64,000 nt of DNA from Pseudomonas multiresinivorans (GCF_012971725.1 NZ_CP048833.1:5332001-5396000), one strand, 5' to 3'; positions 17,584 to 26,175 are shown, numbered from the stretch's first letter. Numbers and translations are program-made. The notes: generated by a model not told the origin, from the letters alone.

Positions 17584-18360
17584 TTACTTCTCGACGAAGG
17601 CGCGCTCGATCAGGTAGTCGCCGGGCTCGCCCATGCGCGGGGAGATCTGCAGGCCGAAGCTGTTCAGCACTTCGCTGGTCTCGTCGAGCATGCTCGGGCT
17701 ACCGCAGATCATGGCGCGGTCGTCCTGCGGGTTCATCGGCGGCAGGCCGATGTCGGCGAACAGCTTGCCGCTGCGCATCAGGTCGGTCTGGCGGCCCATG
17801 CTGTGGAACTCTTCACGGGTGACCAGCGGGCAATAGATCAGCTTCTCTTTCACCATGTCGCCGAAGTACTCGTGCTCCGGCAGGACCTTGGTGATGAAGT
17901 CCGCGTAGGCCAGTTCGCTGACCCAGCGCACGCCGTGGACCAGGATGACCTTCTCGAAGCGCTCGTAGACTTCCGGGTCCTGGATCACCGACAGGAACGG
18001 CGCCATGCCGGTGCCGGTGCTCAGCAGGTACAGGTGCTTGCCGGGCTTGAGGTCGTCCAGCACCAGGGTGCCGGTGGGCTTGCGGCTGACCATCAGCTCG
18101 TCGCCTTCCTTCAGGTGCTGCAGACGCGAAGTCAGCGGACCGTCCGGGACCTTGATGCTGAAGAACTCCAGGTGCTCTTCGTAGTTCGGGCTGGCGATGC
18201 TGTACGCGCGCATCAGCGGGCGACCGTTGACTTCCAGGCCGATCATCACGAACTGACCGGTCTTGAAGCGCAGACCCGGGTTACGGGTGGTCTTGAAGCT
18301 GAAGAGGGTGTCGTTCCAGTGGTGCACGCTGAGAACGCGCTCGGTGTACAGGTTGCTCAT
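17584..18360 (-). CDS. fpr: Ferredoxin/flavodoxin-NADP+ reductase
   Basis: A 258-residue FAD enzyme exchanging electrons between NADPH and ferredoxin or flavodoxin, important in oxidative stress and iron metabolism. The FAD-binding motif RAYSIASPNYEEHLEFFSI, the NADPH-binding LLSTGTGMAPFLSVI and ICGSPSMLDE, and the C-terminal GEPGDYLIERAFVEK are those of bacterial Fpr. The ATG ending at 18360 has AGGAG upstream. It is divergent from the LysR gene finR, the known arrangement for superoxide-responsive control of fpr in pseudomonads. A terminator follows the gene. Confidence 0.95.
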   Translation of the reverse strand: MSNLYTERVLSVHHWNDTLFSFKTTRNPGLRFKTGQFVMIGLEVNGRPLMRAYSIASPNYEEHLEFFSIKVPDGPLTSRLQHLKEGDELMVSRKPTGTLVLDDLKPGKHLYLLSTGTGMAPFLSVIQDPEVYERFEKVILVHGVRWVSELAYADFITKVLPEHEYFGDMVKEKLIYCPLVTREEFHSMGRQTDLMRSGKLFADIGLPPMNPQDDRAMICGSPSMLDETSEVLNSFGLQISPRMGEPGDYLIERAFVEK

Positions 18361-18409
18361 CAAGGACTCCTAGGAGAAACGTGGCGCACCCCAGCAGATC
18401 CCGGACGTA

Positions 18410-18471
18410 GCGCAATTGCGCGACATTTTATAGGCGGCGACAATATCCGCAAAATAAATTATCTGGATATT
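18410..18471. promoter_or_regulatory. fpr/finR divergent control region
   Basis: A perfect 12-base palindrome GCGCAATTGCGC lies at 18410-18421, next to a minus-strand TATAAA -10-like element (18427-18432). An inverted repeat AATATCC / GGATATT at 18442-18448 and 18465-18471 follows. The latter, spanning about 30 bases, is the better candidate for a FinR (LysR-type) binding site; assignment is inference. Confidence 0.55.
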
Positions 18472-18583
18472 GCTAATCCAAAACGCAGATAAGGCCGCAT
18501 CATGTCGCCGCAAAAGGATACCTTCCGGGCATTTCAGCACCGGGGCGACGAAATGTCGCGCAGCCTTTTCGGAGCCATCATCC

Positions 18584-19510
18584 ATGAAATTCACCCTGCG
18601 CCAGCTCGAAGTCTTCGTCGCCGTCGCCCAGCAGGAAAGCGTCTCCCGCGCCGCTGCAGGGCTGTCCATGTCGCAGTCGGCGACCAGTACCGCCCTGGGC
18701 GAGCTGGAGCGGCAATTCGACTGCAAGTTGTTCGATCGCTCCGGCAAGCGCCTGACCCTCAACGCCCTCGGCCGGCAGTTGCTGCCCCAGGCGGTGGCGC
18801 TGCTCGACCGCGGCAGCGAGATCGAAAACATGCTCAACGGCAAGAGCGCCTTCGGCTCGCTGGACCTGGGCGCCACCCTGACCATCGGTAACTATCTGGC
18901 GACCCTGCTGATCGGCACTTTCATGCAACGCCAGCCGGACTGCCGGGTGCGCCTGCACGTGCACAACACCGCCCACGTGGTGCAGCGCGTGGCGCATTAC
19001 GAACTCGACCTCGGGCTGATCGAAGGCGACTGCCAGCACCCGGATATCGAGGTGCAGCCCTGGATGGAAGACGAACTGGTGGTGTTCTGCGCACCGCAGC
19101 ACCCACTCGCCCGCGAAGGCCACGCGAGCCTGGAGCGGCTGACGGAAGAAGCGTGGATTCTGCGGGAGCAGGGATCCGGCACGCGGCTGACCTTCGACCA
19201 GGCCATGCGACACCACGTGGAACCGCTGAACGTGCGGCTGGAGCTGGAACACACCGAGGCGATCAAGCGCGCGGTGGAATCGGGACTGGGGATCGGCTGC
19301 ATCTCACGCCTGGCCCTGCGCGATGCCTTCCGCCGCGGCAGCCTGGTCCCGGTGGAAACCCCTGACCTGGACCTGCGCCGGCAGTTCTACTTCATCTGGC
19401 ACCGGCAGAAATACCAGACCGCGACCATGCGCGAGTTCCTGGAACTGTGCCGCAGCGAAACCGCCGGGGTGACGCGCAGCGACGATATCGTCCTGCCGAT
19501 GATTCCCTGA
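18584..19510 (+). CDS. finR: LysR-type regulator FinR
   Basis: A 308-residue LysR-family regulator with an N-terminal winged helix-turn-helix (about 1-60; AAAGLSMSQSATSTALGELERQFDCKLFDR) and a periplasmic-binding-protein-like effector domain (about 90-300). Divergently placed against fpr, it matches FinR, which activates fpr in response to superoxide in Pseudomonas. The ATG at 18584 is chosen because it opens directly with MKFTLRQLEVFVAV, as in the family, and has GGAG upstream; an upstream extension has no support. A REP element follows. Confidence 0.87.
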   Translation: MKFTLRQLEVFVAVAQQESVSRAAAGLSMSQSATSTALGELERQFDCKLFDRSGKRLTLNALGRQLLPQAVALLDRGSEIENMLNGKSAFGSLDLGATLTIGNYLATLLIGTFMQRQPDCRVRLHVHNTAHVVQRVAHYELDLGLIEGDCQHPDIEVQPWMEDELVVFCAPQHPLAREGHASLERLTEEAWILREQGSGTRLTFDQAMRHHVEPLNVRLELEHTEAIKRAVESGLGIGCISRLALRDAFRRGSLVPVETPDLDLRRQFYFIWHRQKYQTATMREFLELCRSETAGVTRSDDIVLPMIP

Positions 19511-19540
19511 TCAAGCGCTGCTGCAGGACCACCAATGCAC

Positions 19541-19610
19541 TTGTAGGAGCGAGCTTGCTCGCGAACGGGACACACCGTGCCTTTCAGGTTCGCGAGCAAG
19601 CTCGCTTACA
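19541..19610. repeat. REP-type inverted repeat, family A copy 3, one arm damaged
   Basis: Left arm TTGTAGGAGCGAGCTTGCTC at 19541-19560. The right arm reads CTCGCTTACA instead of CTCGCTCCTACA, so two bases are missing. It separates finR and dgkA, which are convergent. Confidence 0.85.
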
Positions 19611-19615
19611 GGCGA

Positions 19616-19987
19616 TCAACCCAGCAGGATGCCCGCCCAGGTCACGGTGATGATGGTCAGCGCGACGAACTGGGCCGCGCTACCCATGTCCTTGGCGTTC
19701 TTCGACAGCGGATGGCGCTCCAGGGAAACCCGGTCCACCACCGCCTCGATGGCGGAGTTGAGCAGCTCGACGATCAGCGCCAGCAGGCACACCGCAATCA
19801 TCAGCGCGCGCTCGCCACGGGTCACATCGCAGAAGAACGACAGCGGGATCAGGATGACGTTGATCAGCACCAGTTGGCGGAAGGCCGCTTCACCCTTGAA
19901 GGCAGCGGCGAAGCCGGCCAGGGAGTAGCCAGCAGCATTGAAGATACGTTTCAGGCCGGTCTGGCCCTTGAAGGGGGAAGCGGACAC
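19616..19987 (-). CDS. dgkA: Diacylglycerol kinase
   Basis: A 123-residue inner-membrane enzyme phosphorylating diacylglycerol to phosphatidic acid, recycling lipid left over from membrane-derived glucan and lipopolysaccharide modification. Three membrane helices are visible, and the catalytic signature ELLNSAIEAVVDR followed by NAKDMGSAAQ is intact (the Glu and Asp that bind Mg-ATP). The length equals that of the bacterial DgkA family. The response regulator gene at 20095 lies upstream on the same strand with a 107-base gap that holds direct repeats and a possible promoter. Confidence 0.96.
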   Translation of the reverse strand: MSASPFKGQTGLKRIFNAAGYSLAGFAAAFKGEAAFRQLVLINVILIPLSFFCDVTRGERALMIAVCLLALIVELLNSAIEAVVDRVSLERHPLSKNAKDMGSAAQFVALTIITVTWAGILLG

Positions 19988-20018
19988 GTGCGGATCTCAC
20001 AGGCAAAGGTCGCGGCAC

Positions 20019-20092
20019 TCTATACCAGCGATCGTCAAAAAGGGGTCAAGGCCATTACAGAATGTGACGGCCCCTGAGCCGGAATGTGACGG
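20019..20092 (-). promoter_or_regulatory. dgkA upstream region: promoter-like boxes and an 11-base direct repeat
   Basis: On the minus strand a TATAGA (20019-20024) and a TTGACC (20044-20049), 19 bases apart, could be a sigma-70 promoter with a long spacer. Upstream lies CCGTCACATTC twice (20060-20070 and 20082-20092), starting exactly 22 bases apart. The unit resembles, but does not clearly match, PhoB half-sites. Confidence 0.4.
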
Positions 20093-20094
20093 GT

Positions 20095-20745
20095 TCAGGC
20101 CCCCGGCACCGACTCCATCTGCGCCAGCAACAGCGCCGCCTGGGTGCGGGTGCGCACGTTCAGTTTGCGGAAGATCGCGGTGACGTGAGCCTTCACCGTG
20201 GCTTCGGAGACGCTCAGCTCGAAGGCGATCTGCTTGTTCAGCAGGCCTTCGCAGACCATGGTCAACACGCGGAACTGTTGCGGGGTCAGGCTGGCGAGGC
20301 CAGCGCTGGCGGCGCGCACGTCATCGCTCATCTCGGTCACGGCATCCACCTGCGGCGGCCACCAGACGTCACCGTCAAGCACCGCGCGCACGGCCTGCTG
20401 CAGCACGCTCAGTTCACTGGACTTGGGGATGAAGCCGCTGGCGCCGAATTCGCGGGAGCGCTGTACCACGGCGGCATCTTCCTGGGCCGAGACCATCACC
20501 ACCGGAATCTGCGGGTACTGCCCGCGCAACAGCACCAGGCCGGAGAAGCCGTAGGCGCCGGGCATGTTCAGGTCCAACAGCACCAGGTCCCAGTCGGCCT
20601 TCTCGTTCAGGCGCGCCTCCAGCTCCGCGATACTCGCGGCCTCCGACAGTCGCGCCTCGGGGCCAAGACCGATGGTCAGGGCCTGGTGCAGGGCGCTGCG
20701 GAACAGCGGGTGATCGTCAGCGATCAGGATCTCGTAGGAAGCCAT
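20095..20745 (-). CDS. erdR: LuxR-type (NarL-family) response regulator, ErdR-like
   Basis: A 216-residue two-component response regulator. The receiver domain (about 4-120) has the phosphorylated Asp58 in LLDLNMPG, a Ser in place of the usual Thr in VVMVSAQED, and the conserved Lys in FIPKSS. The C-terminal LuxR helix-turn-helix (about 150-210) has LTPQQFRVLTMVCEGLLNKQIAFELSVSEATVKAHV. Its position next to dgkA matches ErdR (PA3604) of P. aeruginosa, which controls ethanol/acetate oxidation genes; the name rests on this synteny. The ATG ending at 20745 has AAGGAAA upstream. No sensor kinase is adjacent, so it is an orphan regulator here. Confidence 0.82.
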   Translation of the reverse strand: MASYEILIADDHPLFRSALHQALTIGLGPEARLSEAASIAELEARLNEKADWDLVLLDLNMPGAYGFSGLVLLRGQYPQIPVVMVSAQEDAAVVQRSREFGASGFIPKSSELSVLQQAVRAVLDGDVWWPPQVDAVTEMSDDVRAASAGLASLTPQQFRVLTMVCEGLLNKQIAFELSVSEATVKAHVTAIFRKLNVRTRTQAALLLAQMESVPGA

Positions 20746-21011
20746 GAATTTTCCTTGAAGGCCGCGTCGAAGTACTGCCGTGGATAACAGCCAGACTTGC
20801 GCAGGAAAGGTCGGAGCACGGATAGAGCACTGCTCGTCGCATTGTACGCAAAGACCACCCCCGGTGTCCGCCGCGAATACATCGCCCAACGGTACATACA
20901 GCGTGGCCTCAAAGCCCCTGCCAGTGTGCCCGCCGAGAAGCCGCGCCCCTTTCCAAAGGCCCGGCGTTACGGCAGAGTTCCGCTTTTTTTCCTGCCCGTT
21001 ACGAGAACAAG

Positions 21012-21896
21012 ATGAAAAGCCATGCGCTGCGCGCCGATTTCCTGATGCTGTTCACCGCGATGATCTGGGGGGTCTCCTTCGTCGCGCAACGCCTCGGGAT
21101 GGATGCCATCGGTCCCTTCCTCTATACCGGCCTGCGCTTCACCCTCGGCGCCGTGGCACTGCTGCCGCTGCTGGCCTGGTCGAGCAAGCGTGGCGCCCAG
21201 CCGTTCAACCGCGGCCTGGTCCTGGCGGGCCTGGCCATCGGTACCGCGCTGACCGTGGGGATCAACCTGCAACAGGTCGGTCTGATGTTCACCAGCGTGA
21301 CCAACTCCGGCTTCATCACCGGCCTGTACGTGATCATCGTGCCGCTGCTCGGCCTGCTGATCGGCCATCGCGCCGGCATGGGCACCTGGCTGGGCTGCGC
21401 ACTGGCCGTGACCGGCATGGCCATGCTGAGCATCGGCCCGGGCTTCCACGTCGCCTCCGGTGACTGGCTGCAACTGACCGGTGCCTTCGTCTGGGGCGGC
21501 CACGTGCTGCTCGTCGGCCTGTTCGCCAGCCGCTACGACCCGATCCGCCTGGCCTTCCTGCAGTTCGTCACCTGCGCGGTGGTGAGCATGATCCTGGCCG
21601 TGGTGTTCGAAGAGATCCACTGGGATGCCATCGTCCAGGCCGCCCCTGCCCTGATCTACGGCGGCCTGTTCGGCGTCGCCACCGGCTTCACCCTGCAGGT
21701 CATCGCACAGAAGCACGCCATCGCCTCCCACGCGGCGATCATCCTCTCGCTGGAAGCTGTGTTCGCCGCCATCGCCGGCGCACTGTTCCTAAACGAAACC
21801 CTGCATGTGCGCGGCTATTTCGGCTGCGCGCTGATGCTGGCCGGCATGCTGGTGGCGCAGCTTTGGCCGAAGAAAGCCGAGGCCACGGCGGCCTGA
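21012..21896 (+). CDS. EamA-family transporter 3
   Basis: A 294-residue DMT-superfamily transporter with ten predicted helices in two EamA repeats: MIWGVSFVAQRLGMD in helix 1, FTSVTNSGFITGLYVIIVPLLG, and the second-half hallmark AIILSLEAVFAAIAGALFLNETL. It is the third EamA transporter in 17 kb, only distantly similar to those at 4451 and 5581. The substrate is unknown. It is divergent from the erdR-like gene with a 266-base gap in which I see no named site. A REP element follows. Confidence 0.87.
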   Translation: MKSHALRADFLMLFTAMIWGVSFVAQRLGMDAIGPFLYTGLRFTLGAVALLPLLAWSSKRGAQPFNRGLVLAGLAIGTALTVGINLQQVGLMFTSVTNSGFITGLYVIIVPLLGLLIGHRAGMGTWLGCALAVTGMAMLSIGPGFHVASGDWLQLTGAFVWGGHVLLVGLFASRYDPIRLAFLQFVTCAVVSMILAVVFEEIHWDAIVQAAPALIYGGLFGVATGFTLQVIAQKHAIASHAAIILSLEAVFAAIAGALFLNETLHVRGYFGCALMLAGMLVAQLWPKKAEATAA

Positions 21897-21939
21897 AGCG
21901 CCCCCGCTCCTACACACGAAGCACGTATGTGTCGACTGT

Positions 21940-22035
21940 CGTAGGAGCGGACTCTGTCCGCGATCGACTCAACCCCGCTCCGACCGACCAGTTGGTGCCA
22001 GCCCCACCCTATCGCGGACGAAGTCCGCTCCTACG
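21940..22035. repeat. REP-type inverted repeat, family B copy 1
   Basis: Arms CGTAGGAGCGGACTCTGTCC and CGGACGAAGTCCGCTCCTACG face each other across about 50 bases. This second REP family differs from family A in the core (GGACTCTGTCC rather than GAGCTTGCTC). A further CTCCTACA half-arm at 21907 precedes it. Confidence 0.88.
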
Positions 22036-22080
22036 ATCGCCCCATTAGCGGAGTAACCCTGGAAAAGCGTGTCGGTGAAT

Positions 22081-22797
22081 TCAGCGCTGGGTAAACGGCA
22101 TCAGCGCCTGGTGCGCCGGGCTCTGCTCGTCCAGCGGCTGCTGACGCTTGGAGCCCAGGTAACGCTCGCTGAAGACATCCAGGTAAGCGTCCAGCGCATC
22201 GCCGGCGCGGCGGTCACCGGCCAGCCCGAGGCAAAGCGCGGCGACTTCGGCGGTGCACAGGTGCTCGTCGAACTTGGAGCGGCGCAGCCGGTAGCGCGAC
22301 AGCGCATCAGGAGTGATGCTCAGGACCGGGAAGCGGTCCAGGTAAGGGCTCTTGCGGAACATCTTGCGCGCCTCGTTCCACGTGGCGTCGAGCAGGATGA
22401 ACAGCGGGCGCTTGCCGCCCTGCGGCTCCACCGTGGTCACCACGCGCTCGGGCTGGACGAACTCGCCGGGGAATACCACATACGGCTGCCATTGCGGATC
22501 GTCGAGCAGCGCCAGCAGCGCCGGGTCGACCTCGATGCGCGACCAACCGAAGGCCCAGGTCTCGGGCACGGTTTCTGCGATCAGCCAACCGGTGTTGCTG
22601 GGCTTGAGCGGCTCGGTGTCGAACATCACCAGACACATCGCCGAGTTGGACTCGACCTGCGGCCGCAGGCTGCACATGCAGTAGTTCGGCCGCAGGCGGC
22701 AGCCGGGGCAGCGCGGCGAGCGCGAGCCACGGGCGAAGAACGGCTTGATGCAGCGGGCCAGGCGTTCATCGCGAAGGCGGGCGACGGCGTGGCTCAT
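22081..22797 (-). CDS. DTW-domain tRNA-uridine aminocarboxypropyltransferase
   Basis: A 238-residue protein of the DTW family (TapT/YfiP type), which transfers the aminocarboxypropyl group of S-adenosylmethionine to uridine of tRNA (acp3U47). N-terminal cysteines in RCPGCRLRPNYCMC form a likely zinc site; the name-giving motif region is LLDATWNEARKM, and HLCTAEVAALCL follows. The ATG ending at 22797 starts MSHAVARLRDERL; longer upstream reading has no support. It is divergent from the virulence-factor-family gene at 23097 across about 300 bases, which otherwise show nothing I can identify. Confidence 0.88.
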   Translation of the reverse strand: MSHAVARLRDERLARCIKPFFARGSRSPRCPGCRLRPNYCMCSLRPQVESNSAMCLVMFDTEPLKPSNTGWLIAETVPETWAFGWSRIEVDPALLALLDDPQWQPYVVFPGEFVQPERVVTTVEPQGGKRPLFILLDATWNEARKMFRKSPYLDRFPVLSITPDALSRYRLRRSKFDEHLCTAEVAALCLGLAGDRRAGDALDAYLDVFSERYLGSKRQQPLDEQSPAHQALMPFTQR

Positions 22798-23096
22798 GCT
22801 GCGGCCACCGGGATGAGAGAAAGCGGACGGGACATCGAAGGCTCGAACGGGACGACGGTTGCGGACTGCCGATTGTACCAGAGCCATGGCCCGCCCCCTC
22901 GCACGGCCGGCCGTCGATCGGCCGGCAAAACTGCTCCCTTCCTTGACGAATTTGGCGACCCTGCGGGCCGGCCAGCGGCCTGCGGCAATCGAATCTCGGC
23001 AGGGAGGTCGTTTTCGGGGACAATAGGCGGCTGTAATGACCAGCGAACCCGGAAGGCTCGCCACGGTCGAATCGGCACCATTGTCAGGAGATGCCC

Positions 23097-23504
23097 ATGC
23101 TGCGCCTCACCGCCCTCGCCCTCTGCCTCGTTCTTCCCGTCGCGCACGCCGCGTCGAAGAAGGACTTCGAACTGACCCAGACCCTGGAAAAGGTCGCCAA
23201 GGAAAGCAGCGAAGGCACCCCGCGCGCGATCAACGAGGACATCCTCGACCAGGGCTATACCGTGGAAGGTCCGCAGTTGATCAACCACCTGAGCGTGCGC
23301 GCCAGCCATGCCGAGCGCATGCGCGAGAACCCGGACAGCGTGCGCAGCCAACTGGGCGACAGCGTCTGCAGCAATACCGCCTACCGCCAACTGCTGGCCG
23401 AAGGCGCGATCCTCACTTACAGCTTCACCGAGTACAAGACCAACGCCCCGGTCGCCACCGAGCGTTTCGACGCCGGCAGCTGCAAGATCAAGCTGAAGAA
23501 ATAA
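23097..23504 (+). CDS. Exported protein of the quorum-sensing-regulated virulence factor family (PA3611-like)
   Basis: A 135-residue secreted or periplasmic protein with signal peptide MLRLTALALCLVLPVAHA, cut after residue 18. The mature part is mostly helical, with two cysteines (in SVCSNTAY and AGSCKIKL) that could form a disulfide. It resembles P. aeruginosa PA3611, of the QSregVF_b family, reported to be quorum-sensing regulated; its molecular role is not established. An ATG two codons earlier sits immediately after AGGAG, too close to be used, so the ATG at 23097, six bases after that AGGAG, is chosen. The DUF3820-family gene follows after 9 bases. Confidence 0.82.
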   Translation: MLRLTALALCLVLPVAHAASKKDFELTQTLEKVAKESSEGTPRAINEDILDQGYTVEGPQLINHLSVRASHAERMRENPDSVRSQLGDSVCSNTAYRQLLAEGAILTYSFTEYKTNAPVATERFDAGSCKIKLKK

Positions 23505-23513
23505 GCCGCCTGC

Positions 23514-23729
23514 ATGCTCGACAAGGAAATGTTGCTGAAGATCGCGCGCACGCCGATGCCCTTCGGCAAGTACCAGGGCCGCATGCTGGTGGACCTGCCG
23601 GACGAGTACCTGCTGTGGTTCCACAAGAAGGGCCAGTTCCCGGCCGGCGAGTTGGGCCGGCTGATGCAGCTGACCCTGGAACTGAAGATCGACGGCCTCG
23701 ACGGCCTGATCAAGCCGCTCAAGCGCTGA
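23514..23729 (+). CDS. DUF3820-family putative quorum-sensing-regulated virulence factor (PA3612-like)
   Basis: A 71-residue soluble protein with the family pattern MPFGKYQGRMLVDLPDEYLLWF at residues 15-36 and a helical C-terminus. It resembles PA3612 of P. aeruginosa and the DUF3820/QSregVF family, also found next to exonuclease domains elsewhere; the FGKYxG motif is thought to bind nucleic acid or another ligand, but no function is proven. It begins 9 bases after the preceding exported-protein gene, so the two form an operon. A perfect hairpin follows. Confidence 0.85.
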   Translation: MLDKEMLLKIARTPMPFGKYQGRMLVDLPDEYLLWFHKKGQFPAGELGRLMQLTLELKIDGLDGLIKPLKR

Positions 23730-23734
23730 AGCCC

Positions 23735-23760
23735 GCGCAACCGCCGAGTGGCGGTTGCGC
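23735..23760. terminator. Hairpin between two convergent genes
   Basis: Perfect 11-base stem GCGCAACCGCC / GGCGGTTGCGC (23735-23745 and 23750-23760), loop GAGT. It lacks a T tract, so its efficiency is uncertain. Confidence 0.6.
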
Positions 23761-23769
23761 CAGCGCCGG

Positions 23770-26175
23770 TCAGCGCAGGACGGCGGGGCTTTCCTTGCCG
23801 GCCACCGCTGCCGCCTCATCCGGTGCAAGCAAGGCGCTGCGCGGGACGTCCAGCAGTCGTGCACAGGCCGCCAGCACATGGGCCCAGCTGCAACGGTTGG
23901 CGAACAGCATGCCCGCTTCGTCCAGCGTTCCGCCCTGGTTGCGATACCCCAGCACCGCCGTCTTCAACGCATCGGGCAGGATCGGCCAGAGGTGCCCACG
24001 CGCCACCTCCGGGCGCATGTGGGTGAGCAGCACACGCCGCTCGTAGTGGTCGGGGAACAGCCGCATGGCGATGGATTCGTCCGCCAGCGCCGGCAACTCC
24101 CAATTGTCGCGCGGCGCGCGGAAGCGCCCCGGCTCCTGCAGATAGACCAGTCGGTACGGATAGCCGGCCTCCTCCAGCCGCAAGGCAGCGCGGCGCATCT
24201 CGGCCAACTGGTAGCTGCCGTTGGCGATCAGCAGCAGCGGTTCGGCACCGGGATGCTCGTCCAGCAGGATTGCGCCATCTCGCGCCAGCTGCTCGGCCTG
24301 GGCCTGGGTAAATACCGATGGCCGCTCGCGCTTGGGCGCCACGATGCAGGCCAACTGCCCGCGGCTGCGGTAGATGTCCGGCAACAGCGCCAACAGGCTG
24401 TTGTGGTCGGCCGGGAAAACTACCCGCACCATGTCGCTCATCTCGCCCAGCAGCGCCTCGCAGAAAGTGGTGTCCTGGTGGGATTGCTGGTTCTTGCCGT
24501 TTTCCCAGGTATGCGAGGTCGCCACCAACGGCCAGCCGAGCCAGCCCGCCGGGCGTCCGGCTTCCTTCTGCTGGCGGGCGAAGATCAGCGTCTGACGCAC
24601 CGCACCGAGCATCTTCACGCAGAAGGCTTCGTAGCTGGCCACCAGGTTCAGTCCGCCCTGGTTGGCCAGGCAGGCAGAAACCACCGCCTCCTCGTTGAGC
24701 GCCGTGATGATCCGGCCATCCACGGCCTCCAGTTCGCTTTCCGGCTCGCTCACCCGGTGCCGCAGCGCCTTGAGCACGCCGCCCAGGCGATTGCTCGCCA
24801 ATTCGTCCGGGTTGCCGACACGGGCGCGCAGGTCCGGGTTGGCGCCGCACAGGTCGATGTAGAAGCGATCCAGAGCAGCCATGGGGGAGCATTCGTCATT
24901 GCGGTAATGCAGCGGGGGAATCGAAGGTTCGATGGGCCGGCGCACGGCGATCGGGTTATCCCGTTCCAGCACTCGGCCGCTGCGCGAAGCGATGAAGAGC
25001 TGACAAGCCTCGGCAAGCTCATCGGGCTCGACCCAGAGCGGCGCCGCATGCTGGTTGAACAGGTCGCGCGCCTCGGCATCTTCGCTGGGATTGCCCGGTA
25101 GCGGCAGGTTGTGCGCGGCATTGCTGCCAGCGCCATAGAACCCGTAGCCCTTGGTCGTTTCAGCGATGCCGTAGGGAATCGGCAAAGGGTAGCGAAGGAT
25201 GCCGCGCTCCTTCTCATCGACGCGGTGCTGCAACCGTTCTTCCATTTCCCACAGGGCGCAGACGAAAGCTGCCGGGTCGCGGCCATCGAAGCTGATCGGA
25301 TCGAAACCGCAGCGGCGCAGATGAAGCTTGAAGCCTTCCAGCCCTTCGTGGGTGCCCAGATCAGTACGCTGCTCGATGCGACGGCCATTGGCGATCATCA
25401 CCGGCAAGGCCGTCCCGCAGTCCTCGGCGCGCCACCAGCGGGGAATCCAGTCGCTACCGCGCTGCTCCTCGGCAGCGCCGTCGGAGAGGAAGGCCACCAG
25501 GGTCTCGCCCGGCAGCGGCATGTGCGCATACATCAACTCGGCGAAACCGAGGTATCCACCTTCGGCAACGCCGCCGGCAGTGTGCGGATTGACGTGGCTG
25601 CCCAAAGCAGCGGCAACCCTGCCTTCCGGCGTCTGCGCATAGCTGTAGAAATCCTGCACCAGCCGATCCAGGCCGGCTTCGCCATTCCCGTAGGCTGCGG
25701 CCTGTTCCGGATGCAGGTTGCCGGTGAGCACGTTGAGCGCGTCGATCGCGGCCACGCAGTGCCCTTGCCCCATCAGCCAGCCGCGTGTCCTGCCGCTCAG
25801 GGCATTCAGGGCAAGGTAGCCGGCGTAGGCTGGCACCATGTTCAGCGCGCCGCCTGTATGTCCTTCGGGCTGTGCCTTGAAATCTTCGGCCTGCAAGGGC
25901 GCGCCATCGAGGCGGACACGCCTGGCGTAAGTCATGTGCGCCACCAGCCAGAGGCCGGCACAGGTCAGGCGATCCAGCGCGCCGAACAGCCGGTAGACGC
26001 TGGCCAGATCCGGCTGCCGGCCGTACTGGACCAATTGATGAGCGACACGAAAGACCGCCGCCTGAGTCTGCACGCTATGCTGAAGCGGACCACGGCCTCG
26101 CAGCCAGCGGGCGTATTCCGGCTCGGCTGCCGCATGGGCGGCAAGCTCCTCGGGGCTTGGCAGGATCTGTGACAT
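23770..26175 (-). CDS. Phosphoketolase-family protein (divergent XFP)
   Basis: An 801-residue thiamine-diphosphate enzyme resembling xylulose-5-phosphate/fructose-6-phosphate phosphoketolase along its whole length: QPEGHTGGALNMVPAYAGY near residue 100, GQGHCVAAIDALNVLTGNL, SHVNPHTAGGVAEGGYLGFAE, a central ThDP Mg-binding region, and a C-terminal XFP_C-type domain. Canonical enzymes have a GDGEAETG-type cofactor motif and QDHNGFTHQDPGF; here these positions read SDGAAEEQRG and GKNQQSHQDTTF, so the activity may differ. It is divergent from the beta-CASP gene at 26301. AAGGGAG precedes the start. Confidence 0.78.
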   Translation of the reverse strand: MSQILPSPEELAAHAAAEPEYARWLRGRGPLQHSVQTQAAVFRVAHQLVQYGRQPDLASVYRLFGALDRLTCAGLWLVAHMTYARRVRLDGAPLQAEDFKAQPEGHTGGALNMVPAYAGYLALNALSGRTRGWLMGQGHCVAAIDALNVLTGNLHPEQAAAYGNGEAGLDRLVQDFYSYAQTPEGRVAAALGSHVNPHTAGGVAEGGYLGFAELMYAHMPLPGETLVAFLSDGAAEEQRGSDWIPRWWRAEDCGTALPVMIANGRRIEQRTDLGTHEGLEGFKLHLRRCGFDPISFDGRDPAAFVCALWEMEERLQHRVDEKERGILRYPLPIPYGIAETTKGYGFYGAGSNAAHNLPLPGNPSEDAEARDLFNQHAAPLWVEPDELAEACQLFIASRSGRVLERDNPIAVRRPIEPSIPPLHYRNDECSPMAALDRFYIDLCGANPDLRARVGNPDELASNRLGGVLKALRHRVSEPESELEAVDGRIITALNEEAVVSACLANQGGLNLVASYEAFCVKMLGAVRQTLIFARQQKEAGRPAGWLGWPLVATSHTWENGKNQQSHQDTTFCEALLGEMSDMVRVVFPADHNSLLALLPDIYRSRGQLACIVAPKRERPSVFTQAQAEQLARDGAILLDEHPGAEPLLLIANGSYQLAEMRRAALRLEEAGYPYRLVYLQEPGRFRAPRDNWELPALADESIAMRLFPDHYERRVLLTHMRPEVARGHLWPILPDALKTAVLGYRNQGGTLDEAGMLFANRCSWAHVLAACARLLDVPRSALLAPDEAAAVAGKESPAVLR

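Noticed and set aside
20019..20092. Firm assignment of a Pho box upstream of dgkA
   Set aside because: The repeat spacing is 22 rather than 11 bases and the half-site match is incomplete, so it is kept only as a lead.
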